36,162 nt of DNA from the NCBI GenBank assembly GCA_017482565.1, contig JAFUMO010000044.1, positions 1-36,162 of the forward strand. The letters run 5' to 3'. The position numbers were made by a program, and so were the translations under genes. This DNA is from Bacteroidales bacterium. GTDB lineage: Bacteria > Bacteroidota > Bacteroidia > Bacteroidales > UBA932. Every line of letters begins with the position of its first letter. Positions within the stretch are counted from its first letter, which is position 1. Below the pieces are notes generated by a model. The model was given only the letters and a program-made list of their open reading frames with translations. It was not told where the DNA came from and did no database searches. Below, piece after piece: positions 24,221 through 32,401 of the stretch.

Positions 24221-24266
24221 AAATGAAAAAGAGACTGGCAACATAAAGCCAGTCTCTTTTTCATTT
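24221..24266 (+). terminator. Strong intrinsic terminator after the permease
   Basis: A perfect 19-bp stem (24221-24239 with 24248-24266) with an 8-base loop, built around GAGACTGGC/GCCAGTCTC with A/T-rich bases at the foot, giving a T run on the plus strand. Confidence 0.93.
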
Positions 24267-24429
24267 GCAGGAGAAAATGTACCTGCGGAGGACTCCGGTC
24301 GCTTTGCTTCCTCCGGCCCCTCCCATTGTCATCTGCGTCATCGCACAGCGATAACTTACTGCCAACGGGCCCCTCCCCCTACCCGTGTCCGGGGGTGGAC
24401 ACGCCTCCGCAAATACATTTTCTCCTGCA
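24266..24429. repeat. 164-bp element with 26-bp inverted ends
   Basis: Ends 24266-24291 and 24404-24429 are inverted copies with two mismatches. The interior is markedly GC-rich compared with its flanks and contains further hairpins: ATCGC-ACA-GCGAT (24340-24352) and GTGTCC-6-GGACAC (24385-24402), and a direct repeat GGCCCCTCCC (24315-24324 and 24368-24377). No convincing reading frame fits. It could be a structured RNA, a non-autonomous mobile element or a dispersed intergenic repeat. Confidence 0.75.
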
Positions 24430-24440
24430 ATCAAACAAAA

Positions 24441-24465
24441 GAAGGTGACCTTCAGGGCCACCTTC
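24441..24465 (-). terminator. Terminator of the five-gene protease/TonB operon
   Basis: On the minus strand GAAGGTGGCC pairs with GGTCACCTTC (one G-U pair) around a short loop and is followed by TTTTGTTTGA. It lies 21 bases past the last gene's stop. Confidence 0.8.
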
Positions 24466-24485
24466 ATAATAATAGAATACTGTAT

Positions 24486-26039
24486 TTAGAATGTAATTCC
24501 CACCGAGAAATCTGTGTACATCCTCTTGCTGAAATCATCCCCTTTTGGAGAATAGTACTGGCACCTGGCCTGCACGAACATTGAGGTCTTAGGCCCCACA
24601 AGGGTTGACCAGCATAGCTCTGCTCCCAGCTTCATATAATCTGAAGACATGTACCTTATGTCGTTCACGTACATTTTTGCAACTGTATCGGAAGTCCCAT
24701 AAGAACCTGAATAGCTGTACTCTCCCTCAAGGTTGGCATTATAGCCCACATTAACCCCTGCCAGCAGGGAACTCTTGCTTCCAACAGTAAAGTTCTTCTT
24801 GCCATAAACGTTAAGAAGGAGGTTCTCAGCCTTCAGGGTAGAAACAGGGAGGAGATACTCATCAAATTTGTCTGAATACTCAATATCCAGGCCTGCCCTC
24901 CAGCTGTAGGCATCACCCTCTTTTGCAAAAACTTCATAGTTTAGGGCCGCACTCTTCAATGAATACTTGCTTCTCACATATTTTGCAAGGGTAATCCACT
25001 CAGAAACATCAAATGATGTATCCAGCTCCTGTATATACTCAATGCCGTCTGTTGCCTTATCTGTATATGAAACTGTTGCCTTATGCATATACTCCTGGCC
25101 ATCCTTAACAAGCTGAAGCGATCCTTTCCAGAAATTCTGCACTGTAGAACCCATGGCCTGTTTCTTGGTAGGGGTCTGGAACGCATCCTCAACTTTATAT
25201 GAATAAGCCACGTCTGCAAGGGCAGAGAACTCGCCTCCACCGTTATAGCCGTACTGGAGCCCGGCTCCAAGCCTGTGCCCCTTATAGAAGAAAATGCCTA
25301 TACCTGAAGTTCCAGACACCACGCCTGCAGAATAGTTGCCCAAGCCCTTCATTATATAAACAGGATAGTTCACCTCTGTATCGCTCCTGTTATTGGTTGC
25401 CCTCTCAAAGAGGTACTCATAATTGAGGCTCAAGCCAAGGCTGCTGCCCTCAGAGAGTTCAAACACAAATGAAGGGGAAGCGGAAATTGTAAGGTAATAG
25501 GTAACCGAACGCGGGTCATTCTGCTTTGCACCTGTTCTGGTGGTATAGCGGAGGTCTCCTCCAGCTGTCACAAAATCCCACAGCTGCGGGAAGGCAACCT
25601 TTACCCCAAGATCATACTCCTGCTTCCTCCATTTGCTTGGAGTTGCATCAGCAACATAATAAGGCATATCCCTGAAAGGATCATAAATGTTTGTAAGGAA
25701 GCTGCTTTTCTTTTCAGTTATATTCCCGTAATTGAAAGTACCCCATAGATAGGTATCCCCCACCCTTGTTGTACCCTCTGTGCCAAATTTTATCACGCTC
25801 TTATCCTTACCCTCCTGTGTCATCTTGAAATCACCTCCGGTGTTGCTGTAACCAAGCCCCACAATACTATAGTTGCTTAACGGTGTAACTGCCATACCGG
25901 CACTGTTTGAAGAGTTGAACCAGAGTGCCTTTGACCGGGTAAGCTCAATCTGGGCCTGACGTACTGCCTCATCCTGTGCAAAAAGGGATGATGAAGCAAA
26001 CAGGCCAACCAATGCAAGAATTGAATATTTTATTTTCAT
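24486..26039 (-). CDS. DUF6850 outer-membrane beta-barrel protein
   Basis: A 517-residue protein with a signal peptide (MKIKYSILALVGLFASSSLF, AQ cleavage) and a mature part of alternating-hydrophobic strands ending in a C-terminal aromatic strand (FSKRMYTDFSVGITF), typical of an outer-membrane barrel. The DNA start is set by a Shine-Dalgarno-like GGAGGA at 26047-26052 seven bases before ATG 26039; an upstream ATG at 26054 would overlap that site. I assign DUF6850, a family seen next to TonB receptors and DUF4876 proteins. It is the last gene of the operon, 18 bases after DUF4876. Its job may be as a barrel partner of the receptor or as a separate pore; neither is shown. Confidence 0.75.
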   Translation of the reverse strand: MKIKYSILALVGLFASSSLFAQDEAVRQAQIELTRSKALWFNSSNSAGMAVTPLSNYSIVGLGYSNTGGDFKMTQEGKDKSVIKFGTEGTTRVGDTYLWGTFNYGNITEKKSSFLTNIYDPFRDMPYYVADATPSKWRKQEYDLGVKVAFPQLWDFVTAGGDLRYTTRTGAKQNDPRSVTYYLTISASPSFVFELSEGSSLGLSLNYEYLFERATNNRSDTEVNYPVYIMKGLGNYSAGVVSGTSGIGIFFYKGHRLGAGLQYGYNGGGEFSALADVAYSYKVEDAFQTPTKKQAMGSTVQNFWKGSLQLVKDGQEYMHKATVSYTDKATDGIEYIQELDTSFDVSEWITLAKYVRSKYSLKSAALNYEVFAKEGDAYSWRAGLDIEYSDKFDEYLLPVSTLKAENLLLNVYGKKNFTVGSKSSLLAGVNVGYNANLEGEYSYSGSYGTSDTVAKMYVNDIRYMSSDYMKLGAELCWSTLVGPKTSMFVQARCQYYSPKGDDFSKRMYTDFSVGITF

Positions 26040-26057
26040 CTCAAAATCCTCCATAAT

Positions 26058-27275
26058 TTAGTTAGCCCAAGTGTTCCATGCAGGGACTCCGGCACCATTC
26101 CTCCTCACCTCTGCCTTGTCATTCACCTGGAAATCCTCAGAACTGTTGTTAGTATCCATATAAACTATCCTGCCGTTGGGAAGAGTCTCCTTTATCTTCC
26201 TGCTCACACTCTTGCCTACATAGGTTTCACCCACAAAAGTTGCACCCGCATCCAAAGTTGCAGGAACCCTCTTGAGATTCATCTTCTCTGCATTGTTGAT
26301 GAGCTCAACAGCATCCAGTATCCATGCCATAGGGATATCCTTGGCCTTTGTAGACTGTCCTACAGGGGTAACAAACGTATTTGGATTAATCTCATCCTCA
26401 GGGAAGAACATCGCATATGCCCCACCAAACACGGTAACCAGCCACTGCTGCAATGAAGCGGACTTGCTTGGATATGCTGCAAGTGTCATATTGATTGCAG
26501 GGTTGTCCTTTATAATTGAAGTGGTCTTGAGATAGGTCTCAAATTCTGCTCCCGACAAATCAACAGGCGATAAAGGGTTCAGGGCCTCCCTCTGGTGGTT
26601 GTCACCCATCTGCGCTATGATGATGGACTCACCCGGCTGCAAGGGATAATCTGTACCGCTTCCAGGAACCTGCCATATTGCCTGGAAATAAACATAATCC
26701 TCCTGGTTTTCCCTGTCCCATGTAGGGATGTTTGCAGTGGCGGTAAGAGGATACATGTTTCCCATACAGAGGCCGTCGAGGTAAATCAGTTTGTTTGAGT
26801 TGTTGTAGATTTCATAAAACTGGTCCCTGAAATAGGAAGCATTCTTTGGGGTACGGCTTCCGCAATAGTATATCTCCTTGAACAGAAGGTTGCCGGATCT
26901 GGCAGGAGTCATGCTCAGGGTGTGGTTCTCATTCCCCTCATAAAGGTTCACATTCACCAGGTTGCCATTGAAGTTATATGTAAACATATCATCTGATGAC
27001 TCACCCTGTACGGTAACTGTATACACTCCAGGAATGATATCACCCACAGTAATTGCTGCTCCTGCATCAACCTCCTTTACAATCTCAATGTTCTCCGCAT
27101 AGTTGTTGAACTTTACGGTATATTTGTCGGGAGAAGGAACATCATCCCCCATATCAAGGTTAATCTTTATCCCTACGGAAATAGGCTTGATTGCCTCCAC
27201 ATCAGCAACCTCCCTGAACTGCTCGCAGGAGATGATGCCAAAGGCAACCGCCATTATAACAAATATCTTTTTCAT
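26058..27275 (-). CDS. DUF4876 surface lipoprotein
   Basis: A 405-residue lipoprotein (MKKIFVIMAVAFGIISC, lipidated C17). The first 120 residues look like a beta-sandwich (YTVKFNNYAENIEIVKEVDA, then ITVGDIIPGVYTVTVQG). The rest matches DUF4876: ARSGNLLFKEIYYCGSRTPK, DQFYEIYNNSNKLIYLDGL and YPLQPGESIIIAQMGDNHQ, which recall lamin-tail/LTD-like modules. A GGAGGA (27282-27288) lies well placed for the ATG. It sits 14 bases after the TonB-receptor gene, in the position where a SusD-like or other surface ligand-binding lipoprotein is found in nutrient systems, so a ligand-capturing role is a fair guess. Confidence 0.82.
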   Translation of the reverse strand: MKKIFVIMAVAFGIISCEQFREVADVEAIKPISVGIKINLDMGDDVPSPDKYTVKFNNYAENIEIVKEVDAGAAITVGDIIPGVYTVTVQGESSDDMFTYNFNGNLVNVNLYEGNENHTLSMTPARSGNLLFKEIYYCGSRTPKNASYFRDQFYEIYNNSNKLIYLDGLCMGNMYPLTATANIPTWDRENQEDYVYFQAIWQVPGSGTDYPLQPGESIIIAQMGDNHQREALNPLSPVDLSGAEFETYLKTTSIIKDNPAINMTLAAYPSKSASLQQWLVTVFGGAYAMFFPEDEINPNTFVTPVGQSTKAKDIPMAWILDAVELINNAEKMNLKRVPATLDAGATFVGETYVGKSVSRKIKETLPNGRIVYMDTNNSSEDFQVNDKAEVRRNGAGVPAWNTWAN

Positions 27276-27289
27276 AAATGGTCCTCCTG

Positions 27290-30160
27290 TTATCTGATGT
27301 TAATTTTAAGGTCAAATCCAAAGAATGTAGGCATTCCCAGCTCTGTAAATGAACCCGGGTACATCTTGCTCTCATACAGCGGCCTGCTGTTGAAGATGTT
27401 GTTGGCAAAGAACGAAGCGGTAAGGAAATCACCCAGCTCCTTGGATACGTTTATGTTGAAGATTACATACGGATTATAGGTCTCCGCCATGAACCTTCTC
27501 TCATTAGGAACATTAAACAGGTATGCAAACTCTGGATCATCTTTCTTTGAAGGGTCAAAATCATAAACAAGACCATCTATGTAAGAGATATATTTCTCAA
27601 ACATGGTATCATTGCCATACTCTGTCCACCTCTTTGTCTTCCAGTTTGCCTGTGCGGTAAGTGTAACAACAAAACCTATCTTAGGGATATTGTGTGTAAG
27701 ACGGAATGTGGTGTTGAACATCTCATGGAACGAACGCTCCACCCCTTTCTCATACACACCAATATGTCTCTCCAGCTTGTTTCCGTTGGAATTTGTGCTG
27801 TAAGAATAATTGTTGTTCACCTTCTTGTCCTGCATCCAGGCACCATTGATGTTTATCTGTGTGCGGATAGCCTCAATCCTGCCCAGATTCAGCTCATACT
27901 CTATACCTTTGCCGGTAGTCTGGAGGGTATTGAGCGGCTTTGACCAGGATGCCCATACATTGTGCTCCTCAGCAAGTTCCAGAAGAGGAATCTGTCCTGC
28001 CCTCTCCTCATAAATCTTGTATACCTTGTAAGGTACCAGATTGAAGCAGCTGAGATCCCTGCCCATTGTATACCCGTTCTTGAGCCTTTCATGGTAAGCG
28101 GTAACCGAAGCGTTCATCTTTCCTGAATTGAACTTGAAGTCAAAGCCAATCTCTGTCTTGGTGTTCTTTGCAATCTTCAAATCTGGATTCTTTGTATTGA
28201 ATACCCTTGTAGTACCCACAAACAGCTGCTCATTCTCAGGAACCTTCTCATCTCCAAGATTATTGAAGTTCACATACTCAAAATAAGCCTCCTGCGGATA
28301 GAGGTACAAAGAGGTAGGGGCCTTTGCCAGGATACCCCATCCACCCCTGAGGAAGAAGCGGCCCGGAACCACCTCAAATGAACCGTTGAAACGCGGTGTA
28401 AGTGCATTCTTGCCGTTGATATGGTCATAACGGAGACCACCGGTAAGCTTAAGTTCATGCTCCCCGAAGTTCTTTGAGAATACATCCTCAACATAGAAGC
28501 TCAGCTGGTTGATGAAAGGGATGTCCTTGAAGGCCCTCGGACGCCAGCCGGCATCACCGGATGAACTCATAGGCGGGAAGGCCAGATCATAAACCGTACC
28601 CTTGCCCACATTACCGTCGGTCTTGAAATCCACACCAAGGAGGATATTATTGTAGCCCGTCTCCCATCTCTTGCTGAAATTTGCCTTCAGGGAAGCCTGG
28701 AAGTTGATCTCATCACCATAGATGTCATACCTTGAGAAGTAGCTGTACGGAAGATATGTACCATAGTACCCCTTCTCAGCGGCAGATACATTTGTAATCT
28801 CATTGCCATCCTTGTCAAATACCTGCTGCCCAGGCCTGTTGGAAATGACAGTGCCGTCAATTGTAGACATAAGATAAGGTGCAAAGGCATTTGAGAGCTG
28901 GCTCTGGCGGTATGAGTGCTTGTCGTCGTATGAGAAGGAAACAGTATAGTTTATCCTTTTCAGCCAGCCGGCATCAGGTGTCATGAGGGTACCGTTGCTG
29001 TTGAATCTCAGGCCAACCTCCTTGGCACCGAGGGCAAGTTTGGAACGCTCATCATCTGGATTTTGCTCACGGGTATCCTTCCTGAACTTGAGGTCGAGGG
29101 AGGTGTTTGTAGTGAGGTTCTCTCCAAAGGTTTTGGTCCAGAGTCCCCTGAGGGTAAACCTCTGGTAATACTGATGGGCCATCTCCTGCTGGCGGGCATC
29201 ATAGGCATAATCGCCGCTGATTGAGAGGGCTCCGCCCTTCTTGCCAAGCTGCAGGCCGCGTGAAACTGCAGCCGAATATGTATAAGGATTGATATGCAGC
29301 TTCACACGCAAAGGCTCTTTACCGGCCTTTGTCTTTATGATTACCGCACCTGAAGTCATATCACCATACTGTGCAGACGGGATACCACGGATAACCTCCA
29401 CTGACTCAATATTATCTGTAGATACTCCCCTCAAGTCATAACCACCCGCAGGGCTTGAGCCCACACCTACATTATCATTAGCACCGGAAACGGTTGCAGA
29501 CAAAAGCTGCATGTTGGCATTGTTGGAAAGTGCGGCACCGTCCATGATGATTGCCGTACCCAAACTGTTCATGTTGGCATGAGCATCAGTGGATGCAGTA
29601 TTGCTGCTCCTTGAATTGCTTGTAGGGGCAATTGTCCTTATATAGATATTGTTGGAAACAGCCATGTTTGAATTTAGGATACTGGCTCCCGGGAGGAGCT
29701 GCATCACATCCTTCACAGTATTTGCCTGAAGGTGGTCCATAGCCTGCCTTGAAATGTTTGAGGCAGTTGCATCGCCCGCCTTGCTCTGCTCTGCAAGAAC
29801 AGTCACCTCATCCAGACGGAAGTTGGTCTCCTTCATCACAAAATTGAACACATACTCCTTGCCGGCCGAAAGGTTAACAAGTGTATCTATTGTTTCCATA
29901 CCTACAAACTGGATGGAAATGCCGGTCTTTCCCGGCTCAACATTCCTGAACTGCCAGGTACCGTCAAGTTCTGTTGTGGAATAGACATTCTGGGGCAAAA
30001 GGTGTACCGTAGCAAATCCTACAGGTTCCGCTGCCTCCCCCTCCATTGTTACAGTTCCCCTGATCTGTGCATACCTGCCGGCATCCTTGCCCTGTTGGGC
30101 AAATAGACCTGAAGGCAGCAGAATCAAAAGAGCTGCAAAAATTGAAAAAATTCTACGCAT
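27290..30160 (-). CDS. TonB-dependent outer-membrane receptor
   Basis: A 956-residue receptor importing a ligand across the outer membrane using TonB energy. After the signal peptide (MRRIFSIFAALLILLPSGLF, AQ) there is a carboxypeptidase-regulatory-like domain (about 30-113, RGTVTMEGEAAEPVGFATVH), a plug (about 115-280, with ASNISRQAMDHLQANTVKDV and IESVEVIRGIPSAQYGDMTS) and a 22-stranded-size barrel ending FGFDLKINIR. It lacks the longer SusC length and no SusD gene is adjacent, so it is closer to siderophore/peptide-type receptors. Its position between two proteases and a surface lipoprotein points to peptides, or a cofactor released from protein, as ligand; that is inference. Confidence 0.93.
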   Translation of the reverse strand: MRRIFSIFAALLILLPSGLFAQQGKDAGRYAQIRGTVTMEGEAAEPVGFATVHLLPQNVYSTTELDGTWQFRNVEPGKTGISIQFVGMETIDTLVNLSAGKEYVFNFVMKETNFRLDEVTVLAEQSKAGDATASNISRQAMDHLQANTVKDVMQLLPGASILNSNMAVSNNIYIRTIAPTSNSRSSNTASTDAHANMNSLGTAIIMDGAALSNNANMQLLSATVSGANDNVGVGSSPAGGYDLRGVSTDNIESVEVIRGIPSAQYGDMTSGAVIIKTKAGKEPLRVKLHINPYTYSAAVSRGLQLGKKGGALSISGDYAYDARQQEMAHQYYQRFTLRGLWTKTFGENLTTNTSLDLKFRKDTREQNPDDERSKLALGAKEVGLRFNSNGTLMTPDAGWLKRINYTVSFSYDDKHSYRQSQLSNAFAPYLMSTIDGTVISNRPGQQVFDKDGNEITNVSAAEKGYYGTYLPYSYFSRYDIYGDEINFQASLKANFSKRWETGYNNILLGVDFKTDGNVGKGTVYDLAFPPMSSSGDAGWRPRAFKDIPFINQLSFYVEDVFSKNFGEHELKLTGGLRYDHINGKNALTPRFNGSFEVVPGRFFLRGGWGILAKAPTSLYLYPQEAYFEYVNFNNLGDEKVPENEQLFVGTTRVFNTKNPDLKIAKNTKTEIGFDFKFNSGKMNASVTAYHERLKNGYTMGRDLSCFNLVPYKVYKIYEERAGQIPLLELAEEHNVWASWSKPLNTLQTTGKGIEYELNLGRIEAIRTQININGAWMQDKKVNNNYSYSTNSNGNKLERHIGVYEKGVERSFHEMFNTTFRLTHNIPKIGFVVTLTAQANWKTKRWTEYGNDTMFEKYISYIDGLVYDFDPSKKDDPEFAYLFNVPNERRFMAETYNPYVIFNINVSKELGDFLTASFFANNIFNSRPLYESKMYPGSFTELGMPTFFGFDLKINIR

Positions 30161-30181
30161 CTTCTCTAATATTAAATCAGT

Positions 30182-32383
30182 TTATTTAAGTCTGTTGATG
30201 GTCTTAAGGAGCTCAGCCTTTGCCGCCTCATCCTTCTCAACCTTATATAGTTCTTCGCATTGTGCAATCACATCACCCTTGACGCTTGAGAACTCATACC
30301 AGCCCAATGCCTCAATTGCTATGAGCCTGAGCTCCTGGTTATCAGATGTCTTTATCATGTGTACGATTGGTGCCACTGCAGCAGGCTCGCATTTGTTGCG
30401 TCTTCCACGTGCAAAGCTCCTCTGCTCCTTGAGTGACATTGTCCCGTCCATAATTGATGCAATATCCTTCTGGAATGAATTGCCGGAGTTTCTGATATAT
30501 CCAAGGTTCCTTTCAAAAATTTCTTTGCCTTCCCAGTAAGGCCTGGCCTGGTTCTGTCTGTTGAACTCTGCCATAAGGGCAGACATGTCATAGCCGCCCA
30601 AATTGCCTTTAACCTGGAAAAGCACCCTGGCGGAGGTCATTGGATCCATGTATGCTGCAACAACAGCAGGAAGAAGCTCAGCCGAGAAGTTCTTGCCTGC
30701 ATACATTGCTGCAAGACGCTGGGTAAGCTCATAATCATCTCCGAGCCCCATGATAATGGCTTTAGGGAAATTGGCATCCGCAATCTTCCTGTTTGTATTG
30801 AAAGACTCCAGCCTGAGCACCTTGCTGCTGCTGTTCTTCTGAATATCCAGAAGCTCAGCTGAAGAGATGGCATTATTGTTATGCAGCATCTTTATTGCCA
30901 GAGCTTTATAGTCACATGCAAGTTCATCTTCCACAGGTGAATAGAGTACCTCCCTCCAGAACTTCACATCATTCTTTCTGGAAGCAATGATTTCATCTAT
31001 ATTGAAACCTTTCTTCCCAGCGAATTCCTGCGGGATGTTCTGGGCCACAAACCCGAACGTAGGGTCACCGAACAGGTGAGACTCCAAGGTCATCTGCCCC
31101 TTGGCCCAGTTGCCGGCACATATACCCCAGTTGAAGAGGCCAATAAGCTCCGTTGTCCAGGTATCCTGAAGGGTATTTACAGTATTTCCCTTTACAACAA
31201 TTGTATTTCCGGGGTTAAAGATATAATGAGCCGCAATGTAATCATCATTATTGAATGCACCATTGTAGCAGGCATCCAGGATAACCACCTTTGCACCGGA
31301 CTCATACCCGGCAAGGTCTGATATCACAATATCCATTGAAGCAGCATGCAGGCTGTCCTCATAAACTCTCTTTGGATCATTATAATCCTCAAGCCACGAA
31401 GCAGGGACATCATAATTCTTCATGAAGCGCTCCCTTGCGGCCTCCTTGTCCTTTGCAGAATCCATCTTTGAACGGAAATAGTTCCTTGCAAGGTCAATCC
31501 AGCCCTTGGGATCCGAAACAATAGGGGCACCGTTAAGATACTGGGTATCCTCCGCGCCATGATGATGGAGCATTGCAAGATCCAGCTCCTTGTCTGCCAC
31601 CGCAGCCATGAGGCGGGTCTTCACGTATCTGTCGAAGGTAAAATCAATATACTCCAGGTGGGCATCATTGCCGTTGAGGAACTGGAAATGCTCTGCAAAT
31701 GCAACCGCCTCATCCACACGGGCATTCATACTCTCAGAGTTGTATCCGTGCCCTGCAAAATGGAGCAGCTTCCCCATTGACTTCTGCTCCTGCTTTGCAG
31801 CAGCCGCCTTCTTCAGGAAATCTGCAACAAGCCTGTACTTGTCTTCACCTTCAGGTGCCTTTATCCTTGAAGAATAGATATCACAGCCTATCTCCTGTGC
31901 GCCATCTGCAAGAAGGGAATAATAGAAGTAAAGCTTCCTGTCCTCATCCTGCTTGATGAACTTGAACTTAAGGTCAAAATCATCATAAAAGCGGTCTGAA
32001 GGGACAGAAGAATCCTTCATATCCTGCTTCTGGTTCATCTTGAAGGCAGTGGTAAAATGCTGTGCATCCCTCACCATTGGAACAGGAATATCCCCAATGA
32101 ACACAGCACCCTCAAGGTTATTGTTCTTGTACATGTTGTAAAGGCATGCCCTGATTGAATCCGGGTTGAACCACTTGTCAACCACAAGGACACCCTTCCT
32201 GAAGCTGTTCCCGACAGATTCAACGTAAGAATCCACCTCCTGAGGAATCTTGGCATAAGTCTTTTCATCCACCACAACGGCAACTGTAGTGCCGGCAAAC
32301 TTGGCAGACTTTGCAGAAACGCTTCCGGCAGCAAGCACTGTAAAAGCCAGCGCCGCCAAAACTGTTCTAAACTGTAATCTCAT
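30182..32383 (-). CDS. C25/gingipain-like cysteine peptidase
   Basis: A 733-residue secreted protein of clan CD, the caspase/gingipain fold. Signal peptide MRLQFRTVLAALAFTVLAAG, cleaved after SVSA. The catalytic dyad is visible: H275-G in AMLHHHGAEDTQYLNG and C372 in VVILDACYNGAFNNDDYIAA. SVPSDRFYDDFD and CDIYSSRI match the landmarks that precede the active site in C25 peptidases, and IVVKGNTVNTLQDTW follows. The C-terminal third (about 460-733) is helical and HEAT-repeat-like (SSAELLDIQKNSSS, AIEALGWYEFSS). No propeptide or type IX sorting domain is obvious, so it may stay in the periplasm or on the surface by other means. It follows the S9 gene by 18 bases and precedes the receptor gene by 21. 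Confidence 0.82.
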   Translation of the reverse strand: MRLQFRTVLAALAFTVLAAGSVSAKSAKFAGTTVAVVVDEKTYAKIPQEVDSYVESVGNSFRKGVLVVDKWFNPDSIRACLYNMYKNNNLEGAVFIGDIPVPMVRDAQHFTTAFKMNQKQDMKDSSVPSDRFYDDFDLKFKFIKQDEDRKLYFYYSLLADGAQEIGCDIYSSRIKAPEGEDKYRLVADFLKKAAAAKQEQKSMGKLLHFAGHGYNSESMNARVDEAVAFAEHFQFLNGNDAHLEYIDFTFDRYVKTRLMAAVADKELDLAMLHHHGAEDTQYLNGAPIVSDPKGWIDLARNYFRSKMDSAKDKEAARERFMKNYDVPASWLEDYNDPKRVYEDSLHAASMDIVISDLAGYESGAKVVILDACYNGAFNNDDYIAAHYIFNPGNTIVVKGNTVNTLQDTWTTELIGLFNWGICAGNWAKGQMTLESHLFGDPTFGFVAQNIPQEFAGKKGFNIDEIIASRKNDVKFWREVLYSPVEDELACDYKALAIKMLHNNNAISSAELLDIQKNSSSKVLRLESFNTNRKIADANFPKAIIMGLGDDYELTQRLAAMYAGKNFSAELLPAVVAAYMDPMTSARVLFQVKGNLGGYDMSALMAEFNRQNQARPYWEGKEIFERNLGYIRNSGNSFQKDIASIMDGTMSLKEQRSFARGRRNKCEPAAVAPIVHMIKTSDNQELRLIAIEALGWYEFSSVKGDVIAQCEELYKVEKDEAAKAELLKTINRLK

Positions 32384-32401
32384 ATCTGTAACATTAAATA
32401 A

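Noticed and set aside
24261-24467. 68-codon minus-strand frame across the GC-rich inverted-repeat element
   Set aside because: It runs through the hairpin arms and the terminator and shows no recognisable protein features; the repeat structure explains the sequence better.
27290-30160. SusC/SusD-type polysaccharide utilisation locus
   Set aside because: No SusD-like gene, glycoside hydrolase or sulfatase is present; the neighbours are proteases, so a polysaccharide role is not supported.
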